Position numbers and translations under genes: made by a program. The notes beneath the pieces were generated by a model. The model searched no databases. It was given only the letters and a program-made list of their open reading frames with translations, and was not told the origin of the DNA. From Chloroflexota bacterium (GTDB taxonomy: Bacteria; Chloroflexota; UBA6077): a stretch of 15,964 bases of DNA. Each line of letters begins with the position of its first letter. Position 1 is the first letter of the stretch. Shown here in pieces: positions 1 through 6,470 of this stretch. Location of the stretch: contig JAJZRD010000062.1 of assembly GCA_021845945.1 (NCBI GenBank), positions 1 through 15,964 on the forward strand, read 5' to 3'.

Positions 1-97
1 GCCCTCTCAAGAAGCCGCGGCGATCCACTCGTTTTCGCTGGCCGTCCGTCGCCGCTTCGACCGCCTCGGGGCCAGTTTCCGCCGTCTTGTCAGCCAT
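1..97 (-). CDS. N-terminus of a Tat-exported protein, truncated by window edge
   Basis: An ATG at 97 is preceded by a good Shine-Dalgarno (GAGGGGG, 7 nt spacer), and the frame stays open for 32 codons to the window edge. The peptide has a polar, acidic leader followed by RRGFLRG near residues 26-32, a classical twin-arginine motif (RRxFL). The protein is therefore probably folded in the cytoplasm and exported by Tat, as is typical of Rieske proteins, molybdopterin enzymes and other cofactor-bearing redox proteins. The hydrophobic core of the signal and the mature protein lie outside the window, so no family can be named. It follows the response regulator gene in the same direction after a 210-bp gap with repeated GGGGAAA motifs, so it may be a target of that two-component system (inference). 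Confidence 0.7.
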   Translation of the reverse strand, partial: MADKTAETGPEAVEAATDGQRKRVDRRGFLRG

Positions 98-307
98 GGC
101 GATACCCCCTCAGATAGATGGCTTCATTGCTTTCGTGGGATCTTGGCATGTCCACGCGGTGTGTTGTAGCGGGGAAACCCCTGGATGAGCATAGCCGTTG
201 ACGGGGAAAACCCTATTGCCACGGAGCCAGGCGGCAGGAGTCATTGGGGGAAGGGGTTGGGCCCTGGGGAAAACGGAGGGATCGGGTAGGTGCGGGCATT
301 TCGAGGG
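98..307. promoter_or_regulatory. Regulatory gap with three GGGGAAA(A)CCC-type motifs
   Basis: No gene is visible in these 210 bases. Three related motifs occur in the same orientation: GGGGAAACCCC at 171-181 (a perfect inverted repeat), GGGGAAAACCCT at 203-214, and a half-conserved GGGGAAAACGG at 266-276. Their starts are 32 and 63 bp apart, close to 3 and 6 helical turns, so all three would lie on one face of the DNA. The gap separates the NarL-type regulator gene from the Tat-protein gene. G/C-rich inverted repeats with an A/T centre are compatible with NarL/DevR-family operators, but that assignment is inference. I found no clear -35/-10 pair and no convincing terminator. Confidence 0.35.
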
Positions 308-979
308 CTAAGGCGAATCCGAGACGAGGCCCTTCTCCAAGGCATAGCGGGTCAGGGCGGCGCGGCCACGAAGGCCCAGCTTCTCGCAGATGCGAGCCTT
401 GTACCCCTCCACCGTCTTCACGCTCAGGATTAGCTGCTCGGCGATCTGCTGGTTGGTGTAGCCGTGGGCCAAGAGCCGTATGACTTCGCGCTCCCGCTCG
501 CTCAGGGTGTCGGCGCTCCGCTTTCCAGCAGCTTGCATCTCGGGATCGGCTCTGGCCGATAGATAGCCCTCCACCACGGCGCGGCCGAGGGCCGGGTCCA
601 GGTAGACGCCGCCTCCGTGGACGGCTCGGATGGCTGACAGGAGCTGGATGTCCGCGGCTGCCTTGAGGACGTAGCCCGAAGCTCCCGCATCCAGAGCCAT
701 CCTCAGGTAGCTCTCATCATCGTACATGGTCAGGACGAGGACTCTGGCGGCAGGGTGAGCGGCCCGGATGCGGCCCATCGCCTCGCTGCCGCCCAGCTCG
801 GGCATCTTCAGGTCCAGAAGAACCAGGTCTGGCAACGTCTCTGCCGTCCTGGCGATCGCTTCGCGACCGTTGGCGGCTTCGCCGCACACCTCCATATCGG
901 GTTGGGAGTTGAAGAGGACCCTGAGACCCGCCCGCAGCACCCCGTGATCGTCCGCGATGAGGATGCGAATCTTACTCAC
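308..979 (-). CDS. NarL/FixJ-family response regulator
   Basis: This is a two-component response regulator: an N-terminal receiver (about residues 3-120) and a C-terminal LuxR-type helix-turn-helix (about 155-215, LSEREREVIRLLAHGYTNQQ). Using the GTG at 979, the acidic pair is D10/D11, the phospho-acceptor is D56 in LLDLKMP, the switch Thr lies in VLVLTMYDDES and the conserved Lys in YVLKAA. Alternative upstream starts exist (TTG at 997, GTG at 988). I chose 979 because a G-rich ribosome site (GGGGGTGG) precedes it and the protein then begins SKIRILIADD, as in homologues. The start overlaps the last codon and stop of the histidine kinase, implying translational coupling, and the kinase is its obvious partner. 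Target genes are unknown; the adjacent Tat-protein promoter is the best candidate in the window. Confidence 0.93.
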   Translation of the reverse strand: MSKIRILIADDHGVLRAGLRVLFNSQPDMEVCGEAANGREAIARTAETLPDLVLLDLKMPELGGSEAMGRIRAAHPAARVLVLTMYDDESYLRMALDAGASGYVLKAAADIQLLSAIRAVHGGGVYLDPALGRAVVEGYLSARADPEMQAAGKRSADTLSEREREVIRLLAHGYTNQQIAEQLILSVKTVEGYKARICEKLGLRGRAALTRYALEKGLVSDSP

Positions 980-2927
980 CGAAGCCACCCCCAGCAATAT
1001 TGACGTCCAATGGCACCTCGACGAACACGGTTGTGCCTTCGCCGGGTCTTGACTCCACGGCCAGGCGCCCTCCCACTAGGGATGCCCGCTCCTGCATGCC
1101 AGCGATGCCCAGGCTCGCCTCGCGGCGCCCCAGCGCTTGCCCCACGTCGAAGCCTCTGCCGTCGTCCTCTACAATGCCCACCAACTGGTGGTCCCGCTGC
1201 GTCAGGACAACGCTGACGCTGCTTGCCGACGCGTGGCGGGCCACGTTGGTGAGGGCCTCCTGGAGGATGCGGTAGATGGTCGTCTCCGCGGCCTGCTGGA
1301 GTCGCAACTCCTCCACGCCGCTGGTCTGGAAATCCACACGCAGACCGTATCTACCGGCGTAGGTCTGAATGTAACGGCGCAGGGCCGGCAGGAGCCCCAT
1401 GTCATCCAGCATGCTGGGCCTCAATTCCAGGGCGATGTTCTGGACGATCCGCAGGGAGTCCGCTACCAGGGCCCGCAGCTCGGCGACCCTGGCCTCCAGT
1501 CCGTCCCTGGGGTCCGTCAGCTCCAGGGCGCGTAGCTCCACCAGCAAGGCAGTGAGCGCCTGCCCGGCCTCATCGTGAAGCTCCTGGGCCACTCGTCGCC
1601 GCTCCTCCTCCTGGGCGACGATGATCTTCTCCAGCAACTGGCCTTTCACCGCCTCTCTCTCCTTCAGATCCTCCCACAGTCCGGCGTTCTCCACGGCCAC
1701 GGCAAGCTGTTCGCTGACGCCCGTGAGGAGCTGGATGTCTTCTGGTGCAAGGGGCGAATCACCTCGCCGGGCCAGGTGCATGACCCCCAGGAGGCGTTTC
1801 TTGGCCCGCAGGGGGAGGCAGATGCATGGTTGAGCGCTCGGGAAGCGGTCTGACGCCTTTCCGTCGGCGACGGGGCAGGGCTGGGACGGTGCGTCTTCCA
1901 CATAGGGGCTTCCGGCCAGCTCCTCGGCGCAGGGGCAGGCGGAGGGTCCTTGGTAGGTACCCTCGCGTATCAACGTGGGGTGCGGGTTGTGGAGGTAGGT
2001 GAAGGAGATGAGCCCTTTACTCTGACCAAGGATGCAGACGTGTGCCATCTGCATCTCCATCGACTCGCAGATCTTCTCGAGAGCCCCCCTGAGGACGTCG
2101 TCGAGGGTGAGAGAGCTGCTGGCAGCACGGGCAGTGGCGTTGAGCAGAGAGAGTTCCCGGTGGCGGCGGAGCAGCTGTTGGTGAGAGGCACCCAGCCGAT
2201 CCCTCATCTCGTTGAAGGCACCCGCCAGGCGCCCGATCTCATCCCTGGCCCAGACCGGGGCGGGTTGCGCGAAGTCGCCCCTGCCGACGGCGTCGGCCGC
2301 CCTCACCACACCGCGGAGGGCGCGGCTGATGACGGTCGCCAGTAGGTACGCCAGGGCCAGCCCGGGAACGAGGACGAGGGGGGTGGCGATCAGCAAGATG
2401 AATTCGGTGTTCTTGCCGATGGCCGCGCCGACGTCAGCCGTGGACATGCCAACGTGAACGCTGCCGGCCTCGCCGTTGAGAATGGGGACGGCAACATCGA
2501 TGAGTCGCCCCGCCTCCGTGCTCAGCTTCACTGCCTGCGGGGAGCCGCCCTTCGGTCGGTTGATACCGAGGAGGGCGACGGGGAATCCACCGCCGAATGT
2601 GTGAACCAGAACCCGCCCCTCGGCGTCCTCTATGAACACGTAGCGCACGTCCCCGTCGGCCCTAAGGGTATCCTGGGCAACCCGGTGAAGTTCAAAGAGG
2701 TTGTCTGTCAGGATCCGGTCGGCCGCTTGGGTCGCCAGGCCCACGGCTATGGCGGTGCCGCGGAACTGCAGCTCCCCCTCGAGAGAGGAAGCCACGTTGT
2801 TCTTGACGTACCAGGCCACGGCCAGTCCCTGGGCAAGCACTACCAGCAGCACTATGCCCATGATCTTGGCCAGGATGCTCACCCCGCCGGCCCGAGACCA
2901 GAAACGGGTCCACAAACGGCCCAGCAT
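972..2927 (-). CDS. Membrane sensor histidine kinase, HAMP-GAF-HisKA_3
   Basis: This is a 651-residue NarX/NreB-class kinase that should phosphorylate the downstream NarL-type regulator. Domains in order: TM1 about 18-40, an extracytoplasmic sensor of about 130 residues, TM2 about 175-200, HAMP about 200-252, GAF about 270-415, HisKA_3 dimerisation with H451 in AQELHDEAGQ, and HATPase_c about 545-640 (N-box around EALTNVARHA, G1 VEDDGRGFD, G2 LGIAGMQER). The GAF domain is rich in cysteine: C287, C298, C331-x-C333, C351 and C368-x-C370, which suggests redox, metal or Fe-S/heme sensing (inference). The frame is open further upstream, but those 77 residues overlap the PhnD-like gene and are arginine/proline-rich noise. 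The ATG at 2927, just after that gene's stop at 2933, is the likely start. No ligand can be named from sequence. Confidence 0.93.
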   Translation of the reverse strand: MLGRLWTRFWSRAGGVSILAKIMGIVLLVVLAQGLAVAWYVKNNVASSLEGELQFRGTAIAVGLATQAADRILTDNLFELHRVAQDTLRADGDVRYVFIEDAEGRVLVHTFGGGFPVALLGINRPKGGSPQAVKLSTEAGRLIDVAVPILNGEAGSVHVGMSTADVGAAIGKNTEFILLIATPLVLVPGLALAYLLATVISRALRGVVRAADAVGRGDFAQPAPVWARDEIGRLAGAFNEMRDRLGASHQQLLRRHRELSLLNATARAASSSLTLDDVLRGALEKICESMEMQMAHVCILGQSKGLISFTYLHNPHPTLIREGTYQGPSACPCAEELAGSPYVEDAPSQPCPVADGKASDRFPSAQPCICLPLRAKKRLLGVMHLARRGDSPLAPEDIQLLTGVSEQLAVAVENAGLWEDLKEREAVKGQLLEKIIVAQEEERRRVAQELHDEAGQALTALLVELRALELTDPRDGLEARVAELRALVADSLRIVQNIALELRPSMLDDMGLLPALRRYIQTYAGRYGLRVDFQTSGVEELRLQQAAETTIYRILQEALTNVARHASASSVSVVLTQRDHQLVGIVEDDGRGFDVGQALGRREASLGIAGMQERASLVGGRLAVESRPGEGTTVFVEVPLDVNIAGGGFGE

Positions 2928-2932
2928 CGCTT

Positions 2933-3916
2933 CTATCTCCTGACGATGCCCGCGGCGCTCACCCTCGCATCCATCTCGCGGACCTGGTCGTACGCGCCGT
3001 CCTGAATCGCCGCGAAGCCGTCCAATTGCAGCTTCCCGAGCACCTCCCGACCGTGCAGGTCCTCGTTCATGCCGATCAGGAGGTGGCGCAGGCGCTCTTT
3101 CAGGCCGGGGTCCAGGTCGGGGTGCACGACGAACGGAGGACTCGGATACGGCCCCCAACGGGCAACCACCTTTGTCTTGTCGACGAGCACGGGATCCGTG
3201 CTGACCAGGTAGTCGTGGACGAGGCTGTCCACCGCGGCGCCGTCCACCAGATGATCGGCCACCGCCCGCACGCTCTCGCTATGGTGGTAGGTGAAGACGT
3301 ACCGGCCGAAGAAGCTGTCCGGAGTCTTCCCTTGGAGAGCCAGTTGGTAGGCGGGTGCCAGCCAGCCGGAATGGGAGTTGGGGTCGGAGAAGGCGAAGGT
3401 CTTCCCCCGGAGGTCCTCCAGGGTGGTGACAGCGCTGTCGGCAGGCACCGCCAGGTAGGAATAGTGGGCAGGACGGCCGCGATGCACCGGCGCTGCCAGC
3501 AGCTCCATGCCGAACGCGCGGTGCCCCTGGACGTAGGGCAGCGGGCACACCAGCGCCAGATCCACCTGCCGGGCCTGCATCAGGGCGTTGAGTTCGGCGT
3601 AGGTTCCCCGCTGCACCAGCTTTATGGGCCGCCCCAGCCCTTCCTCCAGGTAGGTCAGGAAGCCCGTGTAGCCGCTCAGCGTCTCTGCGGGGGTCAAGAG
3701 CCCTGTCACCGCGACACGTAACGGCGAGGAGGCGGAAGCGACATCGGTTTCCCTGGAGGGTCGCACGCCGGGCAGATCCTCGCGCTTGCTCAGATCCACC
3801 TTTAGATCATCGGAGTGGACGCAAGCCACGGCCCCGACCGCCAGGGCGGCAGCGATGCACAGGAGCGCGATGCGGACCTTTAGACAACGCATCTGGCAAG
3901 GGGATGGACCATCCAC
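2933..3916 (-). CDS. PhnD-like periplasmic substrate-binding lipoprotein
   Basis: The 327-residue product resembles the phosphate/phosphite/phosphonate-binding (PhnD) family: LRVAVTGLLTPAE after the leader, TYAELNALMQARQVDLALVCP, a central LEDLRGKTFAFSDPNSHSG segment, then a C-terminal helix-rich part. A lipoprotein signal ends at the lipobox AVAC (C32 counted from the GTG at 3916), so the protein should be membrane-anchored outside the cytoplasm. The GTG at 3916 has GGGAGG only 3 nt upstream. An ATG at 3892 (residue 9) would give a cleaner signal peptide but lacks a ribosome site. No permease or ATPase gene is adjacent; instead the histidine kinase follows after 5 bp. This suggests a sensory accessory protein, as in TtrS-type kinases that contain PhnD-like sensor domains, rather than a transporter subunit. 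The ligand is unknown. Confidence 0.88.
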   Translation of the reverse strand: MDGPSPCQMRCLKVRIALLCIAAALAVGAVACVHSDDLKVDLSKREDLPGVRPSRETDVASASSPLRVAVTGLLTPAETLSGYTGFLTYLEEGLGRPIKLVQRGTYAELNALMQARQVDLALVCPLPYVQGHRAFGMELLAAPVHRGRPAHYSYLAVPADSAVTTLEDLRGKTFAFSDPNSHSGWLAPAYQLALQGKTPDSFFGRYVFTYHHSESVRAVADHLVDGAAVDSLVHDYLVSTDPVLVDKTKVVARWGPYPSPPFVVHPDLDPGLKERLRHLLIGMNEDLHGREVLGKLQLDGFAAIQDGAYDQVREMDARVSAAGIVRR

Positions 3917-3981
3917 CTACCTCCCTTCGAGGTCGCCCCGTATCTGCTCGTACTTGTCTCGGGTGATCTCAGCAGTATCCT

Positions 3982-4710
3982 TTACCCCTGCCGCCCGCCG
4001 TCTCTACGGATCTCTCGCTCCAGGGTCCCCAGCCGCGCTCTTGCCAGTCCGGCCTCCAACTCCTGTCCCTGGATCTTCAGTTGCCCCTGCAGGTCATCCA
4101 TCCGCTGGATGTCCTGGCGCAGCCCACGGATGCTCTCTCGCAGCCGCTCCGCTTGCTCCAGCACCGACACTCGATGTTCGAGGACGGAGCGAGCGCGCGC
4201 CTCGTCCGCGAGGACTACCCGGCGGGCCTCCTCCTCATCGCGGCCGGCCTGCGCCTCCAGGTCCGCCAACTGCTCCTCCAGCCGCTTGGCCGTGGCCTCC
4301 GAGTCCACCCTGGCCCGATCCAGCGCCTTCTCCTGCCGGCGCAGCCTGGCCAGGGCCACCCCGGCCTCCCTGGCCTCGGGCGACTCCATGGCGCGCACAT
4401 CCTCGGCCTGGCGCCGCGCCTCCCCCAGGTCGGTCCAGGTCAGCTCGCCTCGCTCGGCCAGTTCCCGCATCTCCAGGAAGGTCTGCCGATCCAGGTCGCC
4501 CCGAGCGTAGAGCAGACGCAGCTCCTCGCGCAGGCGCTCGCCTTCGGGGCGAGGCGCAGGCATGTCTACACCGCGCCGTCGCCGGTTCTCGGCCACTGCA
4601 TCTTCGGCCAGACGCAGCAGCATGCCGGCTCCGTGGTGGCACATCATATTCGCTCTCCCCCTTTCCTTCCATCCGCCGCGGTGGTGCCTGCCCCTGTCGT
4701 GGTGGCCCAC
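3982..4710 (-). CDS. Coiled-coil protein with SHOCT-like segment, co-operonic with pspA
   Basis: The 242-residue product starts at a GTG (4710) with AGAGGAG spaced 3 nt away, 8 nt after the pspA stop. The N-terminus is His/Arg-rich (HHDRGRHHRGG, MMCHHG). Residues around 57-90 (LREELRLLYARGDLDRQTF...) resemble a SHOCT-type short helical domain, and about 100-230 is a highly charged coiled coil (EEQLADLEAQAG, VLEQAERLRES). The reading frame ends at TAA in a G-run at 3985-3988. The +1-shifted frame continues without stop for about 20 more protein-like residues (AEITRDKYEQIRGDLEGR) to a TAG at 3917-3919, abutting the GTG of the next gene. A lost G in the run, or a sequencing error, may have truncated the natural C-terminus. 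Its function is unknown; a partner of PspA at the membrane is inferred from position only. Confidence 0.75.
   Translation of the reverse strand: MGHHDRGRHHRGGWKERGRANMMCHHGAGMLLRLAEDAVAENRRRRGVDMPAPRPEGERLREELRLLYARGDLDRQTFLEMRELAERGELTWTDLGEARRQAEDVRAMESPEAREAGVALARLRRQEKALDRARVDSEATAKRLEEQLADLEAQAGRDEEEARRVVLADEARARSVLEHRVSVLEQAERLRESIRGLRQDIQRMDDLQGQLKIQGQELEAGLARARLGTLEREIRRDGGRQG
3985..3988 (-). other. Probable frameshift site (G-run) at the end of the coiled-coil gene
   Basis: Minus-strand GGGG is immediately followed by TAAAGG, giving the early stop. Adding one G would read ...RQG-VKDTAEITRDKYEQ... and carry the gene to the TAG at 3917-3919, directly touching the PhnD-like start. The 62 bases of otherwise empty space, in an operon whose other gaps are 5-10 bp, support this reading. 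Confidence 0.5.
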
Positions 4711-4718
4711 TGTCTCCT

Positions 4719-5453
4719 CTACCCTTCCCTTTTCCCTTCCCTCGCTTCGCTGGCGTCCTTCTCGGCCGTCGCCTCCTGCTTGATGCGGTCCAGCTCGCGG
4801 TCCACCCGCTGGGCCCGTTCCAGGCGAGCGATCTCTCGCTCCAGCGGGTCCTCCTCGCCTCCGATAGTGGCACCACGAGGGGCAAGCTCTGCCAGAGCAT
4901 CCGTCCGCGCCCGCGTCGCCTCCAGCTGCTCCTCGAGGTGGCCCTGCGCCCGGGCAACCGCGGCCACATCCTCCGAGATGGAGGCCATCGCCTCCTGGAG
5001 GCGAATTCGCGTCTCAGCAGCGGACAGGCGCGCGTCCATCTCAGCCTTTCGGGCCCGGAACTGCTCCGTCTTCTGCCGGAGGGCTTCCCGCGCGGCCTCC
5101 AGAGCCTCCTGCTGGCGGTTCACCTCGGCGAGGCTCTCCTGCAGCTCGTCGCGCCTTTTCTCCGCCTCCCAGCGCGCGGCCAACAGCTGGCGGGCAAGAT
5201 CATCCCGCCCCAGGGCCACGGCGCGCTCCGCCTGTCCAGTGTGGCGGGCAACCAGCTCGTCCGTTCGGGTGCGGCGCATCTCCAGGTCGCGTCTTATCGC
5301 GGCGACCGCCCGCAAGCTCTCGCCGGCCTCGGCCAGTTCGCGGTCGAGCGTCTGCAGTCTTTGCGCCAGCGTCACCCTTGGGTCTTCCTCTTCAAGCTGG
5401 CGAGCTGGCTCTGGCCCGGCGGCACGGAAGAATCGGCGTAAGAAGTCCAGCAT
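4719..5453 (-). CDS. PspA/IM30 (Vipp1) family membrane-stress protein
   Basis: The 244-residue protein begins with the amphipathic helix MLDFLRRFFRAAGPEP and continues as the long helical hairpin typical of PspA/IM30: ARHTGQAERAVALGRDDLARQLL, then coiled-coil EKRRDELQESLAEVNRQQEAL, and a C-terminal region with EREIARLERAQRVDRELDRIKQ. Length and helix order match the family, whose members are ESCRT-III-like proteins that bind and stabilise the inner membrane under stress. The start is ATG at 5453, with AGGGGG 3 nt upstream. It is the first gene of the operon that continues into the coiled-coil protein, PhnD-like lipoprotein, kinase and regulator. A promoter with 11-bp direct repeats lies about 65-95 bp upstream. 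I am sure of the family; the pairing with a PhnD-like lipoprotein is unusual. Confidence 0.88.
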   Translation of the reverse strand: MLDFLRRFFRAAGPEPARQLEEEDPRVTLAQRLQTLDRELAEAGESLRAVAAIRRDLEMRRTRTDELVARHTGQAERAVALGRDDLARQLLAARWEAEKRRDELQESLAEVNRQQEALEAAREALRQKTEQFRARKAEMDARLSAAETRIRLQEAMASISEDVAAVARAQGHLEEQLEATRARTDALAELAPRGATIGGEEDPLEREIARLERAQRVDRELDRIKQEATAEKDASEAREGKREG

Positions 5454-5518
5454 TGTCCCCCTGGCGATCGTTGTTGGCGGCCAACCCCGGCTGTGCGGGC
5501 GAGTTGCCTCGACCGCAT

Positions 5519-5550
5519 ATTATACCGGCCGGATGTGAAGGACTTGTGAA
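5519..5550 (-). promoter_or_regulatory. pspA operon promoter with Pho-box-like direct repeats
   Basis: Reading the minus strand, TATAAT (5524-5519) is preceded by two TTCACA repeats separated by 5 nt (11-bp period). The CACA cores are at 5548-5545 and 5537-5534, the nearer core starting 13 nt before the -10. There is no good -35 hexamer, so the repeats sit where an activator would replace it. Period and placement match PhoB/PhoP (OmpR-type) boxes. The same arrangement occurs at 15568-15619. Confidence 0.6.
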
Positions 5551-5614
5551 AGAAAGACGCCCGACCTTACTGCCTGTCTTCTCGCCAGAAATGGATCGCC
5601 TGCCCCTGGGCATC

Positions 5615-5857
5615 TTAGCCACCGCAAGCGTTCGAGATGGTCGCCACCAGGACGGCATCGCCGTGCTCGGCGACTCGCCTGAAGGTGCTACGCAGGGCGC
5701 TGAAGACGTCTTCCTCTTCCCCTTCCATCTCGGTGCCCATGCTGCCCACACGATACGAGACCCCGATCTGGTCGAGTTCTCGAAGCGCCTCGCCGAGGAC
5801 CTCTCCGAGCTTCTCCTGTCTCAGTGGGTACAGGGAGAACTGGCAGCTCACATTCAT
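5615..5857 (-). CDS. MTH1187/YkoF-type thiamine-binding family protein
   Basis: This is an 80-residue protein with the small ferredoxin-like fold signature of the MTH1187/YkoF (DUF77) family: CQFSLYPLRQEKLGEVLGEAL near the N-terminus, VSYRVGSMGTEMEGE in the middle (compare the family GPMGT.IEG), and AVLVATIS near the end. Members bind thiamine or related pyrimidine/thiazole compounds and often accompany ABC transporters, but none is present here. The frame is open upstream to 5956, but that start would overlap the J-domain gene. ATG 5857 has AAAGGAG 9 nt upstream and gives the family-typical length. It is the last gene of the selenium/sulfur cluster, 85 bp after the J-domain gene. Its ligand and its link to the cluster are unknown. 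Confidence 0.75.
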   Translation of the reverse strand: MNVSCQFSLYPLRQEKLGEVLGEALRELDQIGVSYRVGSMGTEMEGEEEDVFSALRSTFRRVAEHGDAVLVATISNACGG

Positions 5858-5942
5858 CTCGCTGGGCTCCTTTCCCGGCACTCCCTCGGCACACGAGACA
5901 AGAGCGGCTGGAGGAAGTGTCACTCGGTCGAGGTTCCTGCCT

Positions 5943-6254
5943 TTAGTAGGCGTCACCCCACTGATCCCACCACCACTTCGCGTAGCTGTCCTCCACCTTG
6001 ACGGCGGCCGGGTCGCCCTCCCCGTCCCCCGAGCCCCGCATCAGGAAGGAGTAGGCCTGGGCGATCTTCTTGAAGCGGGCCGCCTTCTCCTCGTCTCCTG
6101 GATGGTGATCCGGGTGGTTCTCACGGGCCAGAGCCCGGTAACGCTGGGTGATCTTCTCAGGGGTTGCGTCCCTGTCCAGCCCCAGCGTCTCCAGTGCCCT
6201 CCGGCGGCGCCCCTCGAACATGAGGTCGCCGCGCCTCTCCTGCTTGTCTCCCAT
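5943..6254 (-). CDS. Small J-domain (DnaJ-like) protein
   Basis: The 103-residue product is essentially one J-domain (about residues 17-75): ALETLGLDRDATPEKITQRY, then helix II and the diagnostic H47-P48-D49 loop, then FKKIAQAYSFLM. It lacks the Gly/Phe region, zinc-finger region and C-terminal substrate-binding domains of true DnaJ, so it is a dedicated Hsp70 co-chaperone of the DjlA/HscB-like minimal kind. The tail is acidic and then aromatic (KWWWDQWGDAY). ATG 6254 has GAGGAGG 4-5 nt upstream, and that ribosome site overlaps the stop of the flavoprotein's C-terminal segment, indicating tight coupling. J-proteins often serve Fe-S cluster transfer (HscB with IscS/IscU), so a role beside the cysteine desulfurase is possible, but that is inference. 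Confidence 0.85.
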   Translation of the reverse strand: MGDKQERRGDLMFEGRRRRALETLGLDRDATPEKITQRYRALARENHPDHHPGDEEKAARFKKIAQAYSFLMRGSGDGEGDPAAVKVEDSYAKWWWDQWGDAY

Positions 6255-6263
6255 GTCTCCTCC

Positions 6264-6470
6264 TCACAAGTCCACCTTCATCCCCAGCCATCGACCTCCC
6301 AGTTCGAGGCCGAGGCGGGAAAGGGTTCGGATCAGACCGTCGCCCAACCAGTAGCTCTCGAACAGCACCTTGCCCCAGTGCATCAGGCGACCCGGTTGCT
6401 TGAGGTCTACCACCGGATTGGGCTCGGCATAGAAGTCTCCGGCGGCGAAAGCGGCCTCGCCTCCACCCAC
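6264..6470 (-). pseudogene. C-terminal segment of the SQR-like flavoprotein, separated by in-frame TAG
   Basis: This stretch is in the same frame as the flavoprotein and begins at the codon right after its TAG (a GTG that could formally act as a start). It encodes 68 residues, VGGGEAAFAAGDFYAEPNP...HWGKVLFESYWL, which correspond to the conserved C-terminal part of SQR/NDH-2-like oxidoreductases (GDFYA, H.GK..FE.YW). It should form the membrane- and quinone-proximal end of the protein. Its stop at 6264 overlaps the ribosome site of the J-domain gene, so this is where the gene originally ended. Either the gene is broken here, the TAG is suppressed or read through, or the base is an error. The two pieces joined give 405 residues, normal for the family. 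Confidence 0.75.

Noticed and set aside
2928..3158. N-terminal extension of the histidine kinase
   Set aside because: It overlaps the PhnD-like gene and is Arg/Pro-rich; ATG 2927 directly after that gene's stop gives a normal TM1.
5858..5956. 33-residue extension of the thiamine-binding-family protein
   Set aside because: It would overlap the end of the J-domain gene and exceed family length; ATG 5857 has AAAGGAG at proper distance.
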